Source of the DNA: Heterocephalus glaber
Taxonomy: Eukaryota; Chordata; Mammalia; Rodentia; Bathyergidae
Direction: 5' to 3'
NCBI RefSeq assembly: GCF_000247695.1
Contig: NW_004624865.1
Span: 4,171,134-4,235,133 of the forward strand
Length of the DNA: 64,000 bases
Below, in pieces: positions 11,815-23,164 of the stretch. The notes below the pieces were generated by a model that saw only the letters and a program-made list of their open reading frames with translations, searched no databases and was not told where the DNA came from. A program made the position numbers and the translations under genes. Every line of letters starts with the position of its first letter. Within the stretch, counting starts at the first letter, position 1.

Positions 11815-12030
11815 CCCATGAGAGATAAACTGTGTCCCCCAAGTTCATATGTTGGCATCCTAACCCTCATCATAGTCCCTGCATTGGAAACAGGGCAGTG
11901 AGGCCTCCAGGTGATGGGAATGGGCAGGCCTCGATCCCACCCCCTGCAGGGACAAGCCACGTGAAGATGAAGAGGCTGGGGCCACATCTGCAGGCTGGGG
12001 ACCCCGAAGATGACTAAAAGCCACCAGACG
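11815..12030 (+). mobile_element. MaLR-type LTR relic, 5' part
   Basis: Begins like an MLT/MST LTR: ctgtgtcccccaagttcata, ttggcatcctaaccctc, then ggaaacagggcagtgaggcc. Confidence 0.6.
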
Positions 12031-12274
12031 AGGAGAGAGATCTGGTACAAGTCCTCCCGTGGCCCCCGAAGAAGCCAGCCCCGCCCACTTGATCCAGAAC
12101 TGCGGGGGCATCAGCTCTGCTTTTCAGACCTCCAGTCTATGGTTGCAGGGCCAGGCGAGCTGATACAAAGCCCAGCTCCTCCCCGCGGTCAGAGGGGCTC
12201 TGAAAGTGGTGTGATCTGCAGGCTAAGAGGGTGAAAATTACAGATTTGGGGCAGAAAAAGGGAAGGAAGCTTGA

Positions 12275-12395
12275 AGCCCAGCACGGTGGGGCACAGACGT
12301 AATCCCAGCAGTCAGGAGGCTGAGACAGGAGGCTGGGGAGTTCAAAGCCATCGTGGGCAACTTGGCAAGTTCGAGGCCAACCTGGGCTACATAGA
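12275..12395 (+). repeat. B1 SINE
   Basis: Contains cagcacggtggggcacagac, aatcccagcagtcaggaggc and the duplicated block ending gggctacatagatcag. Its A-tail is replaced by a purine tract. Confidence 0.83.
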
Positions 12396-12505
12396 TCAGG
12401 AGGGAAGGAAGGGAGGAGGAGGGAAGGAGGGAGGAAGGAGGAAGGAAGGGCAGAAGGAAGGGAGGAAGGAGGAAGGAGGAAGGAAGGGAGGAGGAAGGAA
12501 GAAAA
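12396..12505 (+). repeat. (GGAA/GGA)n purine tract
   Basis: Near-perfect polypurine run of ggaagg/ggagg units directly at the 3' end of a B1. It probably expanded from the SINE tail. Confidence 0.93.
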
Positions 12506-12639
12506 CACTGAAATGAAGACACAAAACTTGTTCTGGGCTGAGGGAGGAAGCAGAAGCATGAGGTTTTCCCAGTTAACCACTGCTTGCTTCCCAAAGCAAC
12601 TGACTATGAAGAGAGAGCAGAGCCAGCGATTTGCAATTT

Positions 12640-12800
12640 GTAATTTTGGAAGCTCCACAGTGAGAACTAGAGTTGGCAATGACCTTGCAGGGTTAGCCCG
12701 AATCTCTCCATTTACAGCCAGGAAAACCGAGGGGCAGGGCAGGGAAGTGAACCCCCAGGGCCACCCAGGGCCCAGCTCTCCTGACTGGGCTGCCCGTGCC
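12640..12800 (-). repeat. MIR element
   Basis: Reversed MIR: ctctccatttacagccagga, then gggaagtgaacccccagggc, and a trailing gctctcctgactggg. Confidence 0.65.
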
Positions 12801-12804
12801 GCAC

Positions 12805-13785
12805 CCCACTGATTGCACTCACGACATAACTGGTGTAAGTTGAGCTGTGATCCAAACCTGGTTTGTGTTTGGAACAAGGCTCATTCTAAAAACAAATGAA
12901 TCCGCCTTCCGTGCCCGATTGCATTCCCCCGTGTGACCCGCGTCAAGTGAACTGGGGCTGTACTGGAGATGCAGGACAGGGGCTGTGGCCCCGTGAGGAC
13001 TGGGGAGGGTTTCCTACCAGACGTCCTGTCCTGAACCCCATGAGACTGCAGCACCCCACAGTCCGTGTCCCGAGGACCTCCACGCATCTGCCTTTCCGTC
13101 CAGACTCGGGCCGTGGAAGTGATTTATTCTCCCTCGCTCAGAAACTCACCATGTTTAAGGAGAATGTCGCTGTGACTGTCACACAGCGGGGCAGGGAATA
13201 CCACAGATCTGCCCCACTTCCCACACTAGGAGACCGTGGGTCTGAGCCACGGAAGGTGGGGGTGGCCGCGGGTGTTGGGTCAGACGCTTCCTCCTGGCAC
13301 CAGCAGGAGGAATTCAGACTCCACCGTGAGATTTTCACCCTACTTTCTCCTCTGACAGGACGTGTGACCAGGACAGGCCCCAGCTCTCTGGGCCTCAGTT
13401 ACATCAGGAAATTCAGATTAGCTACACATAGGAGAAAGCCAGAGTGCCCCTCGCCCCTCGGGTGAGCCAGAGCTGCCTCCGACCCCCAAAATGCTATGCT
13501 CCTTTGGAAATGCAAATACTAAAACAGACCTGATTCAGAAGTTCCCTTGATTCTCCTCCTTCCTTCTCTTCCTTTGCCTCAACACAACCTCCCAATCTAG
13601 GGGTGTGAGAGGACATGCCAGAGTCCCTCCTGTCCTGGCCCTGGACTGAACACTTCCTGCAGCCGCCATCCCCTTGGGTAATTCCGCCAGGGGCTGGGAT
13701 TGTGCCTGCTGTACACACAGCCGTGCCTGCATGGGGACATTTCAGGAACAGAGCCACACATACAAGTCACCCACCCCACAGGATC
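12805..13785. other. unique intergenic sequence
   Basis: No gene is recognised. A possible MIR piece lies at 13360-13430 (gggcctcagttacatcagg). Confidence 0.35.
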
Positions 13786-13789
13786 ACAG

Positions 13790-13995
13790 TGGGCCGGATC
13801 ACTGTTCCCCAGTACTCTCAGCTCACCATCTGTGCTCCGCTGTGTGGATACAGACTCTTCTTGTCCTGTCATCGACCCCTGCAGTATTCTGTGCAGCAGC
13901 TGTACAGGTTCAGGGCCACGGGGGCACATGACAAAAATCACCCCACAACACATTTCTTAGCATGTGCCCCATCATTAAGCGATACATGACTGTAT
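13790..13995 (+). mobile_element. ancient DNA-transposon 3' end
   Basis: The end acatttcttagcatgtgccc followed by cattaagcgatacatgactg and TA matches an old mammalian element whose tip I recall as a conserved GTTAAGCGACGCATGACTGTA-type inverted repeat. I am unsure of the family name. Confidence 0.55.
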
Positions 13996-14169
13996 TTAGA
14001 AACTGGGATCTGCAGACGTGAAATAACTTCAGCTGTGTGTCTTGATCTCCAAATACGCCCATCTGCTTCCCAAATGTGACACCTCATCACAGGACCAGGC
14101 TGGACCTCAGAGTCCCAAGTCAAGTCCCTCTGCCTCCCAAGGGACAGGCTCCAGCCTCCATCTCTGTCC

Positions 14170-14470
14170 CTGTGTTGGTCCCTGGGTGCTGGGACACAAC
14201 AGCCAACACCTACTTAGTAAAGCAGGAGAGGTTTTTTCAGCTCACGGTTCAGCCCAGGGTCAGCTGACTCCAAAGAAGAAACAGCATGACAGAGCGCCTG
14301 GTGAAGCGGAGAGAGAAAGGAGGAGCAAAGGAGGGGGATAGCCACTTCCAGGCTACGCCCCTAGGACCACCCCTTCCACTAGACCCTGCCTCCCAATGTC
14401 ACATTTACCCAGAAGCTCATCAGTGGACAACCCGCTACGAGTACCACACCCCATGTCCAGTCAACCTCCA
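14170..14470 (-). mobile_element. MaLR-type LTR relic
   Basis: Reversed LTR: ggtgctgggacacaacagcc, then gcaggagaggttttttcagc, ggttcagcccagggtcag, and later cctgcctcccaatgtcacat. Confidence 0.7.
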
Positions 14471-14479
14471 AAGTCCTGC

Positions 14480-15135
14480 TTCTGAGTACATGAAGTGTGG
14501 GAGTACATGTAGAGAGAAACCACAGCAGTGCCCTTTCCTGCTCCAATCCCCAACACCGGCCCTCCACCCCCACCTTTCCCATGGTCAGCACGTGCCCAAC
14601 TCCCTGACAGCGTGTGTCCTTTACCATCACCTGTGCCTGCCCCGACCCCACTCTGCAGAATGAGGGAGCGGTGAATTTGGGGGGTCCCAGCTCATCCCCC
14701 ATCACCTACTTCCACTTCTCACTGATTTCTTTCTGCTGATATCTCTGGCTCTGTCCCCTGCCCAAATCTTCCCTTTCTCCACATAAACTTTTGGAAAGGC
14801 CACCATGGTGCAACCTCTACCCCAAGCATGGGGGAAGGATGGTAATCTTCTCACAGCGTGCTTACAAGGAAAAATAAAACTCAGGTCATCCTGCTTTCTT
14901 AAGAATGCTGATCTGAATGCAAAATTTAGATGTCACCAAATCATACTGCTTATTCAGATAGATGCCAGGAAAAAGCTTAACCCTTCCTGATTCAGGATAA
15001 ATTCCCTTGGGCTAGAGGGATTTGGACTATTTATAATGCTTTTATAAGGGATGAATCCATATCTTGGATCGGAGAGGCATGCAGGTGGGCCTTAGGCTTT
15101 GAATGTTGAAGGTGACATTAGCATGATACCTCTAT
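14480..15135. other. unique intergenic sequence
   Basis: No gene or clear repeat. AT content rises from 14850 onward. Confidence 0.35.
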
Positions 15136-15137
15136 AT

Positions 15138-15322
15138 CTTTTTCTCCCAGTACTAGGGATTGAACCAGTGCCTACACCCACAACCCCCAACACACATTTT
15201 TAATTTTAAGACAAGGTCTCACTAAGTTGCTAAGCTGGGCAGACTGGGCTCCAACTAGTGGTCCTCCTGACTCAGTCTCCCAGAGTGCTGGGATGACAGG
15301 TGTGCACCACCGCGCCTAGCCA
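15138..15322 (-). repeat. composite B1-ID SINE
   Basis: ID half: agtactagggattgaaccag. B1 half: gacaaggtctcactaagttg, then cccagagtgctgggatgaca. Confidence 0.88.
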
Positions 15323-16400
15323 TGACATCTTGAAAAGGAAGATTCTCTGTCCCCAAGAGTCCAGAATGTTCTGAGATCTCTCAGGTGGCTTGGAAAGCTC
15401 CAGACTTTAAAATATGTCCACTCTTCTCAAGTCTTCCTATTTAAAGTAAATTTTTAAAAAATTAGCCAGGAATACTATTTGAACGTGAACCTGTCATACC
15501 CCAAGCACAAAGAGTTAACAACGAAGAAGAGAGAGAAGGAAGACGGGATAGTGCTAATCTAACATTGCAATTAAAAGCCAAACCAAAGTATCATCGACTG
15601 AAAATCTAAGTCCAAATCAACGAATGCCACTGTCCATCTGACTGGGCAGCTGGGCTTTTTACTGGAGTCCTGCTGGGCATCGATTATGCCACAATCTAAA
15701 AAGAGGGGTCTGTGGGTGCAAGCCATGTGATTTGTGACAGGAAATGGTTAAAAAGCAGTCCCCCTTCTACTGCAGCTAGGACATCCTTCTAATAGCACAG
15801 TAAAGAAAATGTCACCATGTCCGCAGTGCACCTGGGACATCATCGGCCTCCTGCTCTCTCCGGTAAGGAAGGGAGGCTTCTGAGCCAAAGGCGTTCACAG
15901 TAGCCTCCTGTCACAAAGCAGCAGGACCCATCCCTGGGAAGAGGTGGGAGGCTGGGACAGACAGAGAAGCTGCTCCGGAGTCGCCAGAGCAGCAGCCAGC
16001 ATCACTGGCACAGCAGAGAAGGAATCTGCAAAAGTAAAACGGCTGTTCCTGAAGTGCACCCAGTGACAGGAAGCAAGGGACCCTGATGAAGCGACTCCCG
16101 CCCGGCCACGGTGGCCAGCACAGTGTTCCCGGATGGGATCGTGGGCAGAGCCAGCCATCTGCTCGGGTCCCACTGGTCGACAGGGCTCCTCAGCCCTGAG
16201 GGTGCTACTCAGTCATATGGAAAGGTGTGCTTTTCCTCAGATGCTTGATTGCTCCTGAACCCTGCCCAGTAAGATCTCTGGGGCGTCCGCTGCCATTTCA
16301 CAAGCACTGAACACCATTGTGCGATGCTGCCAGTCATTCCGTGTCTTTCCACCCTTGTTGGTCCAACATCAGTTTTGTTTTCAGGGATTTTTTGGGTTTT
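15323..16400. other. unique intergenic sequence
   Basis: AT-rich to about 15700, then mixed. No coding signal seen. Confidence 0.35.
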
Positions 16401-16488
16401 CAATTTTATTTTTTTGTTCCGGGGTTTGAACTCGGGACCTTGTGCGTGCGAGGCAGGCGCCAGAACCACTGAGCTAAATCCCCGGCCT
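16395..16488 (-). repeat. ID-like SINE with target-site duplication
   Basis: Reversed young ID: ggggtttgaactcgggacct through cactgagctaaatccccggc. The repeat aacatcagttttt (left 16366, right 16489) flanks it. Confidence 0.92.
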
Positions 16489-16549
16489 CAACATCAGTTT
16501 TTGACCTTGGAAGAGACCTTAGGTCCTACAGCTCCACCTTCCCTCACCC

Positions 16550-16982
16550 TAAGTTAGGATTCCCCAGAGAAACAACCCATAGGACATGATGATAGATAGG
16601 TAGACAGACAGACAGGAGGTCTATTTTATTAGGAATTGGCTCATACATTATGGAGACTAATACCTATTCCCAGCCCAAGTTCAAAGGTCTGAGAACCAGG
16701 AAAGCCAACAGTGCCACTTGCAGTCCAAGGACAGGAGAAAGCCGATGTCACAGCAAGAAGTAGGCAGGCCACGATCCCGCCTACTCAGCCTTGCTCATCC
16801 ACTCAAACCCCAGTGGACAGGACGACACCGACCCCTGGGGCCACACACACCCTCCCCGCTTCACTCAGTCTCTGGGTTCAGCTCCTTATCTCACCCGAGG
16901 CACCACACAGACACACCTGAAAAAGCCCGGGCCAAATGTCGGGGGCCCCTGGAGCCCGGCCAAGTTGACACAAAATGAACCA
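16550..16982 (-). mobile_element. ERVL/MaLR-type LTR relic
   Basis: Reversed LTR with the widespread end ttaggattccccagagaaac and the opposite end ggccaagttgacacaaaatg. A short gata/gaca microsatellite lies at 16592-16616. Confidence 0.65.
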
Positions 16983-16984
16983 TC

Positions 16985-17555
16985 GCAGAGCTCCTGGCTG
17001 CTCACATGAACCACGGCGACCAGGGAGACCTGACGCCTGCATCTCTACAGCCACGGGCTGCACAGACAGCCTGGAACAGCCACAAATCCACCTCCTGACG
17101 TGCTCCCTGAACCTGGCTCGGCTCACCCCGGGTCCCCGAGGCCTGGCCCCGCTAACTCATGGCCAAACGCAGTGCGAGCTGCCTTGCCGCGTCTAGGTGA
17201 TGTGTCCCCCGAGTTTATGAAGGGGTGGCTGCCACCCACTACTCCCAGCCGAGGTCTGGACCTGTCCTGTAGCTCCGAGCTGTTCCGGCCACTGGCTGCT
17301 GCTCAGAGACAACAAGCAGGAGCCTCAGATTCCCCTCAGCACCTTCTCTAAGAAAAGCCTTTGACTCACCTGTCTCAGTTTACGTTGCAGCTATAAACCA
17401 AGTCACCTTTGTTAGAAGTGTAGGGCTCCTCTTCAATACTTTCTACTCCTTCGGTCCCTGTATCCCATCGGTCAAGCCAGTCTTGTGTCCTGACTATCCC
17501 CTAAATCCATGTACTGGTCCCTACTCCCTTGGTCCCTACTTTATTTGAAGTCACT
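16985..17555. other. unique intergenic sequence
   Basis: CpG-containing at 17000-17300. A fragment near 17375-17420 (gtctcagtttacgttgcagc) resembles a reversed MaLR LTR end. Confidence 0.35.
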
Positions 17556-17559
17556 ATTC

Positions 17560-17650
17560 CTTTTTTTTTTTAACAGTACTGGAGATTCAACCCAAGACCT
17601 TGTGCTTGCCAGGCAGGCATGGCGCCACTGAGGTACACCCCCGGCATCTC
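17560..17650 (-). repeat. ID-like SINE
   Basis: Reversed ID with T11 tail, agtactggagattcaaccca and cactgaggtacacccccggc. Confidence 0.88.
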
Positions 17651-17689
17651 ACTGTTGTTTCTTACCTGGAATTATTTCTTCCTCCCCTC

Positions 17690-17860
17690 CCCATCCATCC
17701 TTCTCTTTCTCCTTCCTCCTGCTACTGCAGACTGTACCCGGAGCCTTCACGCTGAGCGACATCTCCAGCCCTTTTTTATTGTCTATTTCAGCACAAGCTC
17801 TCACTAAGTAGCCCAGGCTGGGCTAAATTTGTAATCTTCGTGCCGTGGCCTCCCATGCCC
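17690..17860 (-). repeat. composite B1-ID SINE, older
   Basis: A degraded ID half (cactgcagactgtacccg region) leads to the B1 half gctctcactaagtagcccag. Confidence 0.6.
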
Positions 17861-17879
17861 TCTTGGGGGTTTCCTCTTA

Positions 17880-18330
17880 ACTCCTCTCCTTGCTTCCACG
17901 TGAGCTGCTCTGTGGCCGTGCAAAACCAGAGAAATCATCTAGAAAATAAGCCTGACCGCCTGACTTACACCTCTCGGTGGCCTCCTGGACACAGCAGTCT
18001 GGCTTCCGGGGGCTGCTCTAGCCTCACACCCACCTTGAACTTCAGACCCTGCCTCAACCCCAGGCTTCCATGCTGCATCTACCAGGCCACCCCTGTCTCT
18101 TGCTTTGGTAGGTCCACACCTGTCCGACCTTCACCTTAAAAACACTCATCCTTCAAGACTCAACTAAAGCACCCTTGCTCCTAAAGAAAATTTCCCTGGC
18201 TCTCCAGGAGCTGAGTGAGTTCTCCTCCTGCAGGTTCCCATCATGTATTTTCTAGGACTCGGCACCATGCTCTGCACAGTAGGCTGGCCCAGTGATGTTT
18301 GTTGAGTGAATATCTGAACACAGGAATCAT
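17880..18330 (+). repeat. L2 element, 3' end
   Basis: The L2-type motif ctcatccttcaagactcaac is followed by tttccctggctctccagg and the terminal gatgtttgttgagtgaat. Confidence 0.65.
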
Positions 18331-18607
18331 CAAGGACAGTTCAAAATGCAACAGAGGAGATGAGAAAAAGATGCTCTAAGAGCAAGAGGGAGGGTGCCTC
18401 ACCCTCCCGTAGAGGCAGGGGAAGCTCTGCACAAAAGAAACAGCAGGGCTGAGCTTGGGGTGGCTGCAGGGAGGAGAGAGACAGGGTGCTGGCAGCTAAC
18501 CAGAGGCAGCTTCACCGCCATGTCACTTGCACAGCTCTGCGGGACAGCCTTAGCCTTAATATTCTGCTGCCGCTGGCTTGATGTTTTTAATTTGTGAATC
18601 TGAGGAC

Positions 18608-18860
18608 CTGCTGTCTCAGTCTGCTTTCTGTTGCTATCACAAAACTCCTGAGACCAGGTCATCTATACACGGCAGAGACAGAGTGCACACTAGCTCGAGA
18701 AGGAGGCCACTCTGTGCAGCTGGAACCACAAATCTGCAGGCCTGCAAGGGGTTGTGGATTTCCCCATCTATGCAGCGCTTGGCACCTGAGACATCACTTT
18801 CATGGCCCTTTCCCCATCAAATCCCGGCTGCTGTTTCTGAAGAGAGGGGCAGTTACGGTC
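18608..18860 (-). mobile_element. MaLR-type LTR relic
   Basis: Begins tgctgtctcagtctgctttc, then tgttgctatcacaaaactcc (reversed LTR 3' end). The body decays after about 18850. Confidence 0.6.
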
Positions 18861-19210
18861 GCCCTCGAGTCTGTGGCAGCCGCAGGATCTGGGACAATGG
18901 GACGCTGTGCCTGGGGCTGCCCATCCTCTGCCTCACTCACCACGTGCCAAGGAGAGACAAAGCCAGTGTCATCCTGCCCAGAGCCTTGGGGCGTGTGGCA
19001 CTGCCGGTGTTCTTGTTCCTCCTCTGTGTGCCCCTTGTCCCCTCTACGGAAAGAAAGCAGCACAGAGAAGCGTCTTTCATCCCATGCTGTTAAATATCTG
19101 GTTTCACTGTTTCCAGCACTGCAGCATCCACCCTTTGAAGCCAACGGGAGCAGAGCTATTCAGTCTAACACTGGCTCCTTCGCAGCTTCCAGGAACCTAG
19201 GAACACAAAG
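18861..19210. other. unique sequence, possibly continuing the LTR relic
   Basis: No gene. Open frames spanning 18594-19298 cross the LTR and MIR fossils and are therefore unlikely to be coding. Confidence 0.35.
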
Positions 19211-19214
19211 AATC

Positions 19215-19325
19215 TGCCACCCACTTTCCTCAGAGAGGAAACTGAAACTTAGGGAAGATAAATCACAGCCCTCTCTGCTGTATACACTCAATAGCTAACA
19301 AGGCCAAGACTTAAACCCACGTTTT
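19215..19325 (-). repeat. MIR element
   Basis: Reversed MIR: cagagaggaaactgaaactt, then gccaagacttaaacccacg. Confidence 0.65.
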
Positions 19326-19363
19326 CTGACAATAAGCCTAAATATCTTTGTACTAAATCACAT

Positions 19364-19752
19364 TGTTATAGTTTAGATCTAAAATGTCCCCCCAAAGTCC
19401 CATGTGTGCGGAAGGTGATGGATCATGGGGCGCTGTGCTCATCAGTGGATTCATCACGAGTGAGTTCATGGCTGAACGTGCTGTGGGAGGTGGAGCCTGG
19501 TAGGAGGAGGTCACTGGGGTGAGACCTGGAAGGGTGCGTTCTTGTCCCCAGCTCCTCCCTTCTCTCTCTGCTTCCTGGCCACCATGAGGTGAGCAGCTCT
19601 ATTCCATCAGGCCCTTCCACCATGATGGTCCCACCTTGGAGCAGCTGACCAGGGACTGAACCCTCTGAAACCATGAGCCAAATTAAGCCTCTCCTCCTTT
19701 AAATTGTGGATGTCTGGTATTTTGTCCCAGCAACAGGAAAGTAACTAAGACA
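19364..19752 (+). mobile_element. MaLR-type solo LTR, near full length
   Basis: Starts TGTTATAGTTTAGATC and ends GTAACTAAGACA (TG...CA). Inside, gaaaccatgagccaaattaa precedes the R/U5 end. The flanks cacat / caact are a decayed 5-bp duplication. Confidence 0.82.
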
Positions 19753-19855
19753 CAACTGATGGCATTAGTCTCCAATCCCAGGAGAACAGCTAGAGTCAGA
19801 CCATGGAGCTAGGAAAGGAGAAAAGACAAAGAAAAGATATCTCTAAAGGCCTGCA

Positions 19856-19950
19856 GGGCCGGGGATTTAGCTCAGTGGTTCCGCCACCGCCTGCCTGGCA
19901 AGCGCAAGGGCCCGAGTTCGATCCCCAGTACCAAAAAAAAAAAAAAAAAG
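19856..19950 (+). repeat. ID-like SINE, young, with TSD
   Basis: ggggatttagctcagtggtt through gagttcgatccccagtacc, A17 tail. The repeat tctaaaggcctgca flanks both sides. Confidence 0.95.
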
Positions 19951-19954
19951 AAGA

Positions 19955-20900
19955 AGAAAAATCTAAAGGCCTGCAACAGGGTCAGATTATTAAAGGGCTG
20001 GCCTGTTTGGCCCAGATTACTAGAAACTGCAGGAAGATTTTATGCATCAAGAGCAAGACCGACCAGGAGAGGGACAGAGGTGATTTGGAACAAAATCTGA
20101 AGGTTCATGTGTCGATGTAGATAGAGGACACCATTTTATCTCTTTCAAGTACATGCAAAGTAAGCTATAAATTAGCAGTAATTAGTACCCATGAGGTGAA
20201 TTAATTAAAAAGTTGCAATTCTCAAGAGGTCTACATTACTTGATAATGTATTACCAAAGCTTATGAATATGAGAAGCAACTCACTGCTCCAGATGTTGAA
20301 GGAATGCTTATTTCTTGAGCCCTTGGTTTGGAGCATCCTCTGATTGTATATAGAATTCAAATAAAGTCAGCACAACTGCAAATTTACTAAATTATTAGTT
20401 TAACCAAAAAACTACCATGTATTCATGAGTTAATATTGGGTGTTTTGCCCTGCTAAGAATTTGATATACATCGTATCACTTAACCCTCACAAGCACTATT
20501 TAAAACAGACATAACTATTGTTATTTCATATGTGCTTTTAAAATATTTAGGCTCAGTGATCTAAGCAACCAAGGTTACAAATATTAATTAAAGAACTACA
20601 TAGATACATTCATGCCTGTGCTCTTCTGCCTGCAGCTATAGTCCCTGCTTCAAAAGAACCCCTTGATTCCAATTGCCTAACATTGGAATAACTGAGAATC
20701 AATTCCACTTGTAAGCTATTTGGCTTTTCCTATTTTTCCTTTGAAGTTTACTATGCATCTGCATCTCCAATGTGCAGACACATAAATCCATTCATTCCCA
20801 CACTGCATGTTCATTGCTTTTTGTTGTGGTTTACATCATAATCTTCCAACAACCTTTAGCATTATGCAGCAAAGGACTTCTTTACCCTGTTTACAAAGAA
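19955..20900. other. AT-rich unique sequence with weak MIR traces
   Basis: 20160-20780 is AT-rich. MIR-like pieces may lie at 20480-20590 and 20830-20905. No gene. Confidence 0.35.
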
Positions 20901-20907
20901 GAAACTG

Positions 20908-21030
20908 AGTCAGGCATGGTGGTGCACTCTTGTAATCCCAGCACTTGTAAAACTGAAGCAAGAGGATCAACACAAGTTCAAGGCCAGCCAGGGCCACACA
21001 GAAAGACTCTAAAAAGCAAACAACAAAATG
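20908..21030 (+). repeat. B1 SINE
   Basis: caggcatggtggtgcactct, tgtaatcccagcacttg, and ttcaaggccagccagggcc with an A-rich tail. Confidence 0.87.
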
Positions 21031-21482
21031 TAAAAGTTGGTGCCAAAAGCGTATCATTATTGTAGCCATGTAAATCAGAATACACTCACCAGGAAGAGGC
21101 CTCCGACCGTGATAGACTTTGCTGTGATAATACTCCTTACATCAGACTCAGTTTCTCACCCCAGGCTATTCCCTAAATCCTCCCCCAGCTGTGATCTTCA
21201 TGGGCACCACAGCTTAAGAAGGAAGAGGACACACAGTCCCAGAAGAACACGACGGGAGAGGGACTGGAAGCTGAAGAGAAGCGGCCCAAGTGTTACGTGG
21301 GTTCTTCCCTCAATGCAAAAAGACAAGGCAGAGAACCAATAAAGACATGAGTGAAAGCAGAAAGCTCCCACCCCCGGGAGGGGACCCGGGGGAGATGCCA
21401 CAGGGCCTCCTTGTCTTGGGTTTTCATACAGAGAAATGACTACCTCTCAGACCATTCTGGCCAAGCTGAAGTCACCCAATGG

Positions 21483-21563
21483 CAGTGGTGGTGAACCTGG
21501 GGCACGTGTGCCCCAGCAGGCTGTCTGCTATCGCTGAAAGCTCTAAAAGGTTCGCCATCACTG
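21483..21563. mobile_element. 81-bp hAT-like nonautonomous element (MITE)
   Basis: The left end CAGTGGTGGTGAACCT and the reverse complement of the right end CAGTGATGGCGAACCT match at 14 of 16 positions. The interior includes ggcacgtgtgcccc. Flanking octamers cccaatgg and gcctgtgg agree at 5 of 8, fitting a decayed 8-bp hAT duplication. No transposase is present. Confidence 0.7.
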
Positions 21564-21564
21564 G

Positions 21565-21999
21565 CCTGTGGGGTTACGTGCAGGACAGTTTGAAGTAGAA
21601 GAGCGCCTGACTTAGAAGAGTAGCAAGCATACTTCTGCAAGCACCATTAATTGTAATTTTTCTAAAATTGGCAGAACAAAGGCGTTCAGCAGAGGGGTAT
21701 GAATCCCTCTATGCATTGCCTTGTTCCATCACATTCCCCGACAGGAGGATCCCACTAGTTTCACGTAGGACCCTCGTTCACGGGGCCACCAGAACCCTAA
21801 CCCTTGGCCATCGGTCCCCATCCGGGGGCCTGGCTCTTGTTAGCCCTCGGTAGCAGGCTTCATCTCATCTTCCCTCCGCTGAGTCTCCTGACTCCCTCTG
21901 GGCTTGGCTCTTCCTGGCTGCTGGGCTCCCTCCGCCTAGAACACTACCCCGGGCCTGTTTTCAGGGAAGCAACACCTAAGCCCTACCACGCATGTGCGA
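21565..21999. other. unique intergenic sequence
   Basis: No repeat or gene recognised. It leads into a CpG-rich patch. Confidence 0.35.
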
Positions 22000-22640
22000 G
22001 GGCAGAGCGCCTGCCACTTCCGGTTCCAAAAGAACCAGGAACAGGAGACGAGGGGGGGCTGGGGCTCGAGCGAATCTCCCGGCGCCGCCAGAGTGGTCTA
22101 CGCAGGCCGGGCGCGAACACAGCTCATCGCCCCGGGCCGGGCCGTGGAGAGGGAAATAAGACCCAGGGACTTGTGAAGAAATGGAGCCATCCAAGGGTGC
22201 ACAGGGAGCTTCCGGGGCAGGGAGCAGAAAGGGGAAAGAAGGAAACTCATCGCTGACTCCTGCCTCGAGGCTTCCAACCCCTGGTCCCCGCGGCCTCTAA
22301 AGTCCGCGGCCGCCTTGCCCCCTGGACACTATCGACTCCACCTCCAGGTTACGGAGCTGCAGCGCAGAGAGAAACCGCTGAGCCACCAGGAGCGGTGGCG
22401 GCCGGAAACGCTGAGCCGAGGACGAAGGAGCACCTCCAGTGTTCCCAAGCTCACAGGTCTGAATGCGGCCCGGAAGCCTCAGCGCCACGTACCTGTCACA
22501 GGGAGGGAAAGCGAACCTCGAAACACGAATGGGAAGGGAGCGCCCGTCCCGTCCCGAGGACGCCACGGCCACCCAGGGCCCCACCATCACGGCCAGCTGT
22601 CGCCCCCTCAGCTCCGCCTCCCTGGCGCCAGGACAGCCCT
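22000..22640. promoter_or_regulatory. CpG-rich patch, orphan CpG island candidate
   Basis: CpGs cluster (cccggcgccgccag, ccgggcgcgaac, ccgcggccgcc) in otherwise CpG-poor intergenic DNA. There are ETS-like cttccgg sites at 22018 and 22210. No associated gene is visible. Confidence 0.35.
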
Positions 22641-22679
22641 GCGTGCAGCTGTTTATTGCCATTAAATGGGATCGTTTCA

Positions 22680-22800
22680 GGGTGCCTTCGGCCTCGTGGC
22701 ACAGGTGAGGAAACTGAGGCTCAGTAAGGCAAGCCCTTCATGCAAGGTCACCCAGCAGGAGTGGGGCGCGGTTTTCTCCGGCTCCAGTCCCGGGCTGAGT
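22680..22800 (-). repeat. MIR element
   Basis: Reversed MIR with the clear core gtgaggaaactgaggctcag, then caaggtcacccagcagg. Confidence 0.75.
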
Positions 22801-23160
22801 TGAGCTTTCTCAGCTCTGCCCAGTTCTCCGAGTGCACTGCCTTGTGAATGCTATGCCTAAGCCCAGAAGGAAGCTTGGGAGACACAGGGGTTAAAGAGGT
22901 CCTTCCTCCCGTGGTGTCGAGGACAAAGATGGACAAGCGCACTCTCCTGCATGGCAGTCTTGGTGACTGCGGTGGTTTCTGCCCTCCTTGAGACCCAGAA
23001 AGGACCAGATGGTGCTGTGACCCTCAGTTTGGCTTCCCGGGTCACCCGGGCCCCAGAAAGTGGCTGCAAGACTTTGGCCTCCCCACAGATCCTCAACAAA
23101 CTGAACCAGAAATTCCACTGGACCCAGCTCTTCCCTTTCCAGGTGTCTTCCCAGCAGAGT
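22801..23160. other. unique intergenic sequence
   Basis: No gene or repeat recognised. Confidence 0.35.
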
Positions 23161-23164
23161 TAAA

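Noticed and set aside
18594..19298. 234-codon open frame
   Set aside because: It spans an LTR relic and a MIR fossil, so an intact coding sequence is unlikely.
19856..19930. tRNA gene candidates at this and the other ID-like loci
   Set aside because: A- and B-box-like sequences are present, but these are tRNA-derived SINEs with A-tails and target duplications, and the cloverleaf is not maintained.
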